From Ferrimonas marina (GTDB lineage: Bacteria > Pseudomonadota > Gammaproteobacteria > Enterobacterales > Shewanellaceae), in the NCBI RefSeq assembly GCF_900129905.1, contig NZ_FQXG01000005.1, positions 418,002 to 482,001 of the forward strand: a stretch of 64,000 nt of DNA, in the 5' to 3' direction. A program made the position numbers and the translations under genes. Under the pieces are notes generated by a model. That model had not been told where the DNA came from. It saw only the letters and a list, made by a program, of their open reading frames with translations, and ran no database searches. Every line of letters begins with the position of its first letter. The stretch's first letter is position 1. Below are positions 57,320-64,000 of the stretch, piece after piece.

Positions 57320-59956
57320 ATGGCAGACATGTACGCGCCGCTAAAGGCCAATGTCCACCTGCTGGGGACGATCCTCGGTGAAACGATCAATGGCGAGCTG
57401 GGAGAGGAGTTCCTCAACCGCATCGAAGCGGTGCGCAAGCTCTCCAAGGCCTCCCGCAACGGCGACGACGAAGCCCGGGGCCAGATGCTGGCGATGCTGG
57501 CAGAGCTGCCGGACGAAGAGCTGGTGCCCTTCGCCAGCAGCTTCAACCAGTTTCTGAACCTGGCCAACATCGCCGAGCAGTTCCACTCTATCTCCCGCGA
57601 CTGCGACGAACTGGTGTGTGTGCCCGATCCGGTAGAACAGCTGCTGTCCCGACTGCTGCAGGGCAAGGCCAAGCTCGAGCCCGAGCAGCTGCAGGCGGAG
57701 CTGGAGAAGCTGGAGATCGATCTGGTGCTCACCGCTCACCCCACCGAGATCACCCGTCGCACTCTTATCAACAAATACGCCAACCTGATCGACTGCCTCA
57801 GTGAGCGGGAAAACCCGCAGCTGTCCCAGCGTGAGATCAAGCGTAACCAGCTGCGCATGCGCCAGCTGGTCTCCCAGATCTGGCACACCAACGAGATCCG
57901 TCGTGAGCGCCCGACCCCGGTGGACGAGGCCAAGTGGGGCATGGCCACGGTGGAAGCCAGCCTCTGGCACGCCATCCCGGAGTTCCTGCGTCAGCTGTCG
58001 GAGCAGGTACAGGAGCACACAGGTCAACTGCTGCCACCCCACGTAGCGCCGGTCAAATTCTCCAGCTGGATGGGGGGTGACCGTGACGGCAATCCGAACG
58101 TCACCGCCACCGTCAGCCAGGAGGTGCTGCTGCGCAACCGCCTGACCGCGACCCGCCTCTATATCGAAGATATCCAGCGCCTCACCAGCGAGCTGTCGAT
58201 GAACCGCTGCAGCGATTCGTTGCGTGAGCAGGTGGGCGATGCGCGGGAGCCCTACCGGGTACTGCTGCGTCAGCTCAGCTGCAAGCTCAACGCTACCCGT
58301 AGCTATCTGATAGAGCGCCTGGACGGACACCATCCGGAGACCCCGCGCGACCAGCTGATCTGGCAAAAGACGGATCTGCTGGCGCCGCTGGAGCTGCTCT
58401 ACGACAACCTGATGGAGAGCGGCATGCACCTGATCGCCAACGGTCAGCTGCTGGATACCCTGCGTCGGGTGCACTGCTTCGGCTGTACCCTGGTGCGGGT
58501 GGATATCCGCCAAAGCTCCGATCGCCATGCCGATGCCATCGCCGAGCTCACCCGCTACCTGGGGCTGGGGGATTACAACCACTGGAACGAGGAGGAGAAG
58601 CAATCCTTCCTGTTGCGTGAGCTGAGCAGCCGCCGACCGCTGTTGCCACACCAGTGGCAGGCCTCCGCCGAGACTCAGGAGGTACTGGACACCTGCCGGA
58701 TGATTGCCGACCAGGGCCAGGAGGCCCTGGGCTCCTACGTGATCTCCATGGCGGCCGCACCGTCCGATGTGCTGGCGGTAGCCCTGCTGCTGAAGGAGTG
58801 CGACTGCCCCTTCGCCCTGCCCATCGTGCCGCTGTTCGAGACCCTCAGTGATCTGGAGAACGCCGCCGATGCGATGCGCGCGCTGTTCGCCATCGACTGG
58901 TACCTGGGTTACTGCCGAGGTCGCCAGCAGGTGATGATCGGCTACTCCGACTCCGCCAAGGACGCCGGGGTGATGGCTGCCTCCTGGGCCCAGTACCGTG
59001 CCCAGGAAGACCTGGTTACCGTCTGTCAGGAAGCAGACGTAGCCCTGACCCTGTTCCACGGCCGTGGCGGCTCCATGGGCCGCGGTGGCGGCCCGGCCCA
59101 CGAGGCGATCCTGTCTCAGCCCCCGGGTTCGGTCGACAGCCGCCTGCGCGTGACCGAGCAAGGTGAGATGATCCGCTTCAAGTTTGGTGTGCCCCAGGTG
59201 GCGGTACAGAGCTTGGCGCTCTACACCTCCGCTGTACTGGAGGCAACCTTGCTGCCGCCGCCGGCACCCAAGCAGGAGTGGCGGGCGATGATGGATGAGA
59301 TTGCCGCCAATTCGGTGGAGGCCTACCGCGAGATCGTCTGGCACGATGAAGATTTTGTCCCCTACTTCCGTGCCGCCACCCCGGAGCAGGAACTGGCGGC
59401 ACTGCCGCTGGGCAGCCGTCCGGCCAAGCGCCGTGCCGACGGTGGGGTGGAATCCCTGCGCGCCATCCCCTGGATCTTCGCCTGGACCCAGAATCGACTG
59501 ATGCTGCCCGCCTGGCTGGGCGCCGGTGAGGCCCTGCAGAAGGCGGTGGAAGATGGTCATCGGGCCCTGTTGCAGGAGATGTTCCAGCAGTGGCCAGTGT
59601 TCCGCACCCGCCTGTCGATGCTGGAGATGGTGTACGCCAAGTCCGAGCCCAACCTGGCTCGTTACTACGAGCAGATCCTGGTCCCAGACAACCTGCATCA
59701 CCTGGGGGCCGCCCTGCGCCAGCGCCTGCAGACCGGCATCGATTGTGTGCTCGACCTGACCCAGGAGCAGAGCCTGATGGATCTGACCCCCTGGAGCAAA
59801 GAGTCGGTGGCACTGCGTCATCCCTACATCGACCCGCTAAACTTCCTGCAGGCCGAGCTGTTGCGTCGCTGCCGCGGCACCAGCAACGACGATCTGCAGC
59901 AGGCATTGATGATCACCATTGCGGGGATCGCGGCGGGTCTGCGTAACACGGGGTAA
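57320..59956 (+). CDS. ppc: Phosphoenolpyruvate carboxylase
   Basis: Carboxylates PEP to oxaloacetate to refill the TCA cycle (878 aa; E. coli 883). The start is ATG 57320, 8 bases after GGGAG; the GTG at 57317 is adjacent but less likely. Seen: the catalytic histidine in [11 protein letters not shown] (H140), [47 protein letters not shown], and the C-terminal GLRNTG. It is divergent from argC, a linkage common in gammaproteobacteria. An 826-codon antisense frame is a shadow. Confidence 0.98.
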   Translation: MADMYAPLKANVHLLGTILGETINGELGEEFLNRIEAVRKLSKASRNGDDEARGQMLAMLAELPDEELVPFASSFNQFLNLANIAEQFHSISRDCDELVCVPDPVEQLLSRLLQGKAKLEPEQLQAELEKLEIDLVLTAHPTEITRRTLINKYANLIDCLSERENPQLSQREIKRNQLRMRQLVSQIWHTNEIRRERPTPVDEAKWGMATVEASLWHAIPEFLRQLSEQVQEHTGQLLPPHVAPVKFSSWMGGDRDGNPNVTATVSQEVLLRNRLTATRLYIEDIQRLTSELSMNRCSDSLREQVGDAREPYRVLLRQLSCKLNATRSYLIERLDGHHPETPRDQLIWQKTDLLAPLELLYDNLMESGMHLIANGQLLDTLRRVHCFGCTLVRVDIRQSSDRHADAIAELTRYLGLGDYNHWNEEEKQSFLLRELSSRRPLLPHQWQASAETQEVLDTCRMIADQGQEALGSYVISMAAAPSDVLAVALLLKECDCPFALPIVPLFETLSDLENAADAMRALFAIDWYLGYCRGRQQVMIGYSDSAKDAGVMAASWAQYRAQEDLVTVCQEADVALTLFHGRGGSMGRGGGPAHEAILSQPPGSVDSRLRVTEQGEMIRFKFGVPQVAVQSLALYTSAVLEATLLPPPAPKQEWRAMMDEIAANSVEAYREIVWHDEDFVPYFRAATPEQELAALPLGSRPAKRRADGGVESLRAIPWIFAWTQNRLMLPAWLGAGEALQKAVEDGHRALLQEMFQQWPVFRTRLSMLEMVYAKSEPNLARYYEQILVPDNLHHLGAALRQRLQTGIDCVLDLTQEQSLMDLTPWSKESVALRHPYIDPLNFLQAELLRRCRGTSNDDLQQALMITIAGIAAGLRNTG

Positions 59957-59960
59957 CAGT

Positions 59961-60497
59961 ATGAGACTGGCGGTTTGGGCGATTCTTGTTGGGCTACTGG
60001 GCGGCTGTGCCGCCAGTTACTCGGTGACAGAATCGGAACTGGAAGGCTACCTGAACCGCCAACTTAAGCAGGAACACCAAAGCCGTGAAGGCCCCCTGGG
60101 GGCCAAGATGGTGTTGTCTGATATGCAGGTGACCATAGGTCAGCAACCGGACAAGGTGGCGATCTCGGCGCGCTCCGAGATGGCCCTCACCACCCCCATC
60201 TTCCCACTTCGGGCCAACCTGGACCTGACCTTCTCTGCCACCCCCTGGTACAACCCGGACGATCACAGCATCTACCTGAAACACCTTGAGTTGGATGAAG
60301 TCCGGGCGACGCCAAAGGAGATCGAGCAGGTGTTGATCCCCTTTAGCCGTGAGGCGATGCAGTTCATCAGCCTATTCCTACAGAATCAGCCGATCTACAC
60401 CCTGGATGACAAGGGCTGGCAACAGGATCTGCTGCGTCAGTTTGGCAAGGAGATCCAGGTTAAGCCCGGTAAGCTCACCTTTGTGCTGCAACCCTGA
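59961..60497 (+). CDS. DUF1439 family lipoprotein
   Basis: 178 aa, ATG 59961, 4 bases after the ppc stop. Signal peptide with lipobox LGGC, lipidated Cys16. The body (YSVTESELEGYLNRQLKQE...GAKMVLSDMQVTIGQQPDKVAISARSEMAL...LKHLELDEVRATP) fits DUF1439 (E. coli YceB type), a periplasmic lipid-binding-like fold of unknown function. The close spacing suggests co-transcription with ppc. Confidence 0.8.
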   Translation: MRLAVWAILVGLLGGCAASYSVTESELEGYLNRQLKQEHQSREGPLGAKMVLSDMQVTIGQQPDKVAISARSEMALTTPIFPLRANLDLTFSATPWYNPDDHSIYLKHLELDEVRATPKEIEQVLIPFSREAMQFISLFLQNQPIYTLDDKGWQQDLLRQFGKEIQVKPGKLTFVLQP

Positions 60498-60507
60498 GTG
60501 CTAAGTC

Positions 60508-61911
60508 TTACTCCTGCGCAAACGCCTTGATCACCTCCCGGGTGAGATCCCAGCGATCGAACCCCTGCTCGCCGTAATCCAAGCCGCGACGGACAATCAC
60601 CAGCTCGTGGGAAGGCACCACAATCACGAACTGACCGCGGTTGCCTGCGGTGGCGTAGGCATCCTGGGGTACATCATCGCGATCACTGGGTACCAGCCAC
60701 CAGTGGCCACCGTAATCCGACTGACGCTCTGCACTGGCCGGTGCCGGGGTTCGCACGAACTCGATCCACGCCTCTGACAGCAAGCGCTGCCCCTGCCATA
60801 CCCCGTTTTGCTGATAGAGCAGACCGAACCGGGCCAGGTCCCGGGCATTGGTGTAGACCTGACTGCTCAGCACGAAGTCACCGAAGCGATCGGTACTGAG
60901 CAGGGTACTGCGCATCCCCAGTGGGGCCAGCAAGCGGTCGGTGGGAAAGCTAAGATAATCCTCACCCAGCTCCTGCTTCATTGCAGCCACCGCCAACAGG
61001 GTATCGTAGTTCTCATAATCCCAGACGCTACCAGGTGCCCGCACCAGGCCACGACGGCGGGCTCCCTCGTGCGAGCTGGCTCCAGCCCAGTAGGACAAAC
61101 CTGAACCCGTGGCGTACTCCATGCCGTGGCTGTCCACCGGATAGAGTCCACTGGTCATATTGAGCAGATGGCGCAGGGTGATGCCGTTGCGGGGATCCGT
61201 CTGTGGATTGCTGGCTTGGGGCAGCCAGTCCAGAGAGAGGGGGCCATCGAGACTCAGTCGCTGTTCATCCACCAGCATGCCAATCAGGGTAGAGGCGATG
61301 CTTTTGGCGGTGGACCAGGTACGGGTGCGGGTGGCGGCATCAACACCCTCGGCGTAGCGCTCGTGAACGATCTGCCCTCGATGCAGCACCAGCAGGCTCA
61401 GCGTGTCTTGCTCCGGAGTTGGCCGATCAAAGGCCCAATCGGACGCCGCCTGCAGCGCGGCCTCGTCCCAGTAGGGAGTGACCGCTTCGGTCTTATCTCC
61501 CATCGGCCAGGCCAGATCCGGCGCAGCCGTCGGCAGCGCTGGCCGCTGGGGCAACAGCCCTATCTCATCCACGCCCTGCTCCGGGCCCATCACCACGCAG
61601 CCGATGCCCGGGCGAAACACCGCCCGCGCGCCGGGATACTGACCCACTCGCACCCACTGCTGTTGGCGGTCGATGTGGTAGTCACCCCCCGCCACCGTAC
61701 CCACCGGTTGCTTGAGGTAGACCAGCTCCTGGGCGAACACCTGCTCCAGGGTGCGCTGGGAGGTAAAGAGGCCATTGCACATCAACACCGCCTGCACACC
61801 ATGCTGTATCTGGCGACGGTTTGCCTCAAAGTAGTCGTAGCCGGCCTGGGGTGCTGCAGCAAAGAGTGCCACGGCTAAGGTCGCCATCCTGGCGATATCC
61901 TGACGTTTCAT
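60508..61911 (-). CDS. Secreted serine hydrolase, beta-lactamase / PBP-like fold
   Basis: 467 aa from ATG 61911 (MKRQDIARMATLAVALFAAAPQA, a signal peptide), with GAGG and AGGG upstream; the frame further upstream lies within cinA. Active-site motifs of the class C beta-lactamase-like superfamily (PF00144 type) are present: STAK (S200-K203) and YEN (299-301). An extra N-terminal domain (about 25-140) precedes the catalytic part. Such proteins are usually esterases or peptidases; a substrate cannot be assigned. It is convergent to the DUF1439 gene (10-base gap) and lies 16 bases after cinA. Confidence 0.82.
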   Translation of the reverse strand: MKRQDIARMATLAVALFAAAPQAGYDYFEANRRQIQHGVQAVLMCNGLFTSQRTLEQVFAQELVYLKQPVGTVAGGDYHIDRQQQWVRVGQYPGARAVFRPGIGCVVMGPEQGVDEIGLLPQRPALPTAAPDLAWPMGDKTEAVTPYWDEAALQAASDWAFDRPTPEQDTLSLLVLHRGQIVHERYAEGVDAATRTRTWSTAKSIASTLIGMLVDEQRLSLDGPLSLDWLPQASNPQTDPRNGITLRHLLNMTSGLYPVDSHGMEYATGSGLSYWAGASSHEGARRRGLVRAPGSVWDYENYDTLLAVAAMKQELGEDYLSFPTDRLLAPLGMRSTLLSTDRFGDFVLSSQVYTNARDLARFGLLYQQNGVWQGQRLLSEAWIEFVRTPAPASAERQSDYGGHWWLVPSDRDDVPQDAYATAGNRGQFVIVVPSHELVIVRRGLDYGEQGFDRWDLTREVIKAFAQE

Positions 61912-61927
61912 CCCTGATTTCCTCTGG

Positions 61928-63205
61928 TTATAGGGTGGCGACTCGACGCAGGTAGCCGTACTCTGCAATTGGCGACAGCCCCAATAGATGGCGCCGTACC
62001 ATATCCAATGCCACCGTGGTGGCCAGTACCCGTATCTGGTTGCGCTGACGGAAGCCCAGGTTGAGTAGTTGAGTGTCACAGCCACTGGCATGGGCCAAGG
62101 CAAAGGCCACGGTGCCCACCGGCTTCTCCTCCGAGCCGCCATCTGGGCCAGCAACACCGGTGATACTGATGGCCAGGTCCGAGCCCAGCTTGCTACGGGC
62201 GCCCTGCGCCATCGCCTGGGCGGTCTGCAATGATACCGCGCCGTGTTGCTCCAGTACCTCAGTGGCAACCCCCAACTCCTGCTGTTTGGCCTGGTTACTG
62301 TAGGTGACCCAGCCCCCCTGCAGATAGCCAGAGCTGCCAGCAAAGTCCACCAGCTGGCTGGCCACCATGCCACCGGTACAAGACTCGGCGGTGACCAGGC
62401 TAAGCTGGCGTTGCAGCATCAACTGGTGGACGGCTTCCGCCACACTCACCACGTTGTCACCGACCCAGGCATCACCGATGCGCTGGTGAATGGTTGCTAC
62501 CGTTTTGTCTAAAGCCGCTTCGGCCACCGGACGGCGCTGCATCAGTTTCAGTTCGATATAGGGCAGTGAGGCGCGATAGCCCAGATCCAGTCCATCGGGC
62601 AACTCAAGCTCCTCCAACTGGGCGGCAAGATGGGATTCGCCCTGGCCAATGGTCAGGATCCGGTGCAGCGGCATACCGGCATGAACGCCAAAGTCGGTCA
62701 TCAGCCAGGGCAGGATCTCGTCATTCACCATCTTCTTGAGTTCATGGGGAACCCCTGGAGTAAACACAAACCAGGTACCCTGCCACTGCACCCGAAAACC
62801 GCAGGCGGTGCCTACTGGGTTGTCGATCATCACCGCGCCAGCCGGCAGCAGCGCCTGCTTGCGATTGACCGCCGCCATTGGCCGACCCCGACGTTCAAAG
62901 AAAGCAGTCATGGTCTCAAGCCAGCCCTGGTGCAGCTCGAGCTCAACCCCCATGGCCTGAGCCATGGCTTCGGTGCTGAGGTCATCCTCGGTGGGGCCGA
63001 GCCCGCCGTTCACCAGCACCACCTGGGCCCGGCCGGCGGCCTGACGAAAGGCACCTACCAGATCGGCCATCCGATCCCCCAGGGTGACGCGGGAGTGCAT
63101 CTCGACGCCGTGGCTGAGCAGGCGCTGCGCCACCCAGGCGGCATTGGTATCCACAATTTGCCCGGAAAGCACCTCTTCCCCGGTGCAGATCATCTCAAAG
63201 TGCAT
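61928..63205 (-). CDS. cinA: CinA-family protein: nicotinamide-nucleotide amidase
   Basis: Two-domain CinA (425 aa, usual 410-430). The start is ATG 63205 (MHFEMICTGEEVLSG); ATG 63223 lacks a ribosome binding site. The N-terminal MoCF/MoaB-like domain (about 1-170) has GLGPTEDDLS and VFTPGVPHELK. The C-terminal PncC domain (about 260-425) has TAESCTGGMVASQLVDFAGSS and ITGVAGPDGGSEEKPVGTV. It deamidates NMN to nicotinate mononucleotide in NAD recycling, the same product that NadC makes at the other end of the window. Confidence 0.93.
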   Translation of the reverse strand: MHFEMICTGEEVLSGQIVDTNAAWVAQRLLSHGVEMHSRVTLGDRMADLVGAFRQAAGRAQVVLVNGGLGPTEDDLSTEAMAQAMGVELELHQGWLETMTAFFERRGRPMAAVNRKQALLPAGAVMIDNPVGTACGFRVQWQGTWFVFTPGVPHELKKMVNDEILPWLMTDFGVHAGMPLHRILTIGQGESHLAAQLEELELPDGLDLGYRASLPYIELKLMQRRPVAEAALDKTVATIHQRIGDAWVGDNVVSVAEAVHQLMLQRQLSLVTAESCTGGMVASQLVDFAGSSGYLQGGWVTYSNQAKQQELGVATEVLEQHGAVSLQTAQAMAQGARSKLGSDLAISITGVAGPDGGSEEKPVGTVAFALAHASGCDTQLLNLGFRQRNQIRVLATTVALDMVRRHLLGLSPIAEYGYLRRVATL

Positions 63206-63362
63206 CTTGCTGTCCCATCGCATTGAATTGATACCAGTCTACGGGACAGGGTAGGCGCCAGACCATAGCGATAGTGGATTCAGGCTAAGCCAAAGGAAGT
63301 CGTTAGGAGAAGAGAGGCGTCGGCTAAGCGCGGGGCAAGGGAATTTGCTTAGGCCGAAAACG

Positions 63363-63387
63363 AAAAAACCCGGCCAAAGGCCGGGTT
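63363..63387 (-). terminator. Terminator of the rRNA operon
   Basis: Stem AACCCGGCC (63367-63375) / GGCCGGGTT (63379-63387), loop AAA. On the minus strand it is followed by TTTTTT. It lies 9 bases past the tRNA 3' end. Confidence 0.92.
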
Positions 63388-63396
63388 CTTCGAAGA

Positions 63397-63472
63397 TGGT
63401 GCTAATACCCAGAGTCGAACTGGGGACCTCACCCTTACCAAGGGTGCGCTCTACCAACTGAGCTATATCAGC
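63397..63472 (-). tRNA. tRNA-Thr (anticodon GGT)
   Basis: 76 nt on the minus strand. Acceptor stem GCTGATA pairs with TATTAGC; D-loop AGCTCAGTTGGTAGAGC; anticodon stem-loop ACCCTTGGTAAGGGT with GGT; T-arm CCCAGTTCGACTCTGGG; encoded CCA end. It lies at the 3' end of the rRNA operon, after 5S. Confidence 0.97.
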
Positions 63473-63488
63473 AATGTCTCAAAATAAG

Positions 63489-63605
63489 CGTCTGGCGATG
63501 ACCTACTCTCACATGGGAACTCCCACACTACCATCGGCGCGGTTGCGTTTCACTTCTGAGTTCGGCATGGGATCAGGTGGGACCACAACGCTATTGTCAC
63601 CAGAC
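63489..63605 (-). rRNA. rrf: 5S ribosomal RNA
   Basis: About 117 nt on the minus strand. Closing helix GTCTGG / CCAGAC, and the conserved blocks GTGGTCCCACCTGA, CATGCCGAACTCAGAAGTGA and GATGGTAGTGTGGG. Ends are set from the closing helix and may be off by 1-2 bases. Confidence 0.96.
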
Positions 63606-63704
63606 AAAAAACGTCAATCTAGATAAGCTGCGCTCTTGCGAACGTCTTTCTCTTAATTCTTACAAGTGCTGGATATCCAGCAAACAAAACCACTTGGGTG
63701 TTGT

Positions 63705-64000
<296 letters not shown>

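Noticed and set aside
57341..59821. 826-codon open frame antisense to ppc
   Set aside because: ppc is unmistakable on the plus strand; the antisense frame shows no family features and no plausible start signals.
61912..62373. Long N-terminal extension of the serine hydrolase
   Set aside because: It would overlap cinA for 150 codons; a good signal peptide and ribosome binding site mark ATG 61911.

Overview
This window is a high-GC housekeeping stretch of a gammaproteobacterial chromosome. Gene content and order point to the order Alteromonadales: nadC-pilA-pilBCD-coaE-zapD-yacG; aroK-aroB-damX-dam followed by rpe-gph-trpS; rsmI/lpoA-yraN-diaA-dolP; and an argCBFGH operon whose last gene is an argH-acetyltransferase fusion. 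The combination of about 60% GC, DUF2970 and TorF-family genes suggests a Ferrimonas/Shewanella-type organism. The genus is inferred, because no database search was possible.

Layout, left to right. (1) 1-7271, plus strand: truncated nadC, then an AT-rich pilin block (pilA and the 5' end of pilB), pilC, pilD, coaE, zapD and yacG. (2) 7274-29679, minus strand: mutT, secA, an M23 peptidase gene, the convergent dciA-like gene (plus strand), lpxC, then the whole division and cell-wall (dcw) cluster, written here against its direction of transcription: ftsZ, ftsA, ftsQ, ddlB, murC, murG, ftsW, murD, mraY, murF, murE, ftsI, ftsL, rsmH, mraZ. A promoter and MraZ operator repeats lie in front of mraZ. 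(3) 29680-31539: a gene-free stretch with RNA-like hairpins, rnpB (RNase P RNA) and rsmI. (4) 31644-34965, plus strand: lpoA, yraN, diaA, dolP, followed by a long heptanucleotide repeat array. (5) 35383-48050, mostly minus strand: trpS, gph, rpe; a plus-strand insert of a TorF-like protein, a small membrane protein and a DUF2970 protein; then dam, damX, aroB, aroK and the secretin operon pilMNOPQ. (6) 48223-50811: mrcA (PBP1a). (7) 51050-56922, minus strand: the arginine operon, preceded by two ARG boxes. (8) ppc, a DUF1439 lipoprotein, a serine hydrolase and cinA. (9) The distal end of an rRNA operon: 23S 3' end, 5S, tRNA-Thr(GGT) and a terminator, all on the minus strand.

Most of the genes serve the cell envelope. 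The dcw cluster makes lipid II and the divisome, mrcA and its activator lpoA polymerise peptidoglycan, lpxC commits to lipid A, and pilMNOPQ plus pilABCD build a type IV pilus. Three features stand out from this conserved background. The first is a family of CTAG-rich tandem repeats placed directly at the 3' ends of genes, including 23 perfect heptamers that begin inside the dolP stop codon. The second is an AT-rich pilin cassette that appears to have removed the first ~55 codons of pilB. The third is several structured non-coding segments, notably the mraZ-rnpB gap and a hairpin over a ribosome binding site at 38681-38707.
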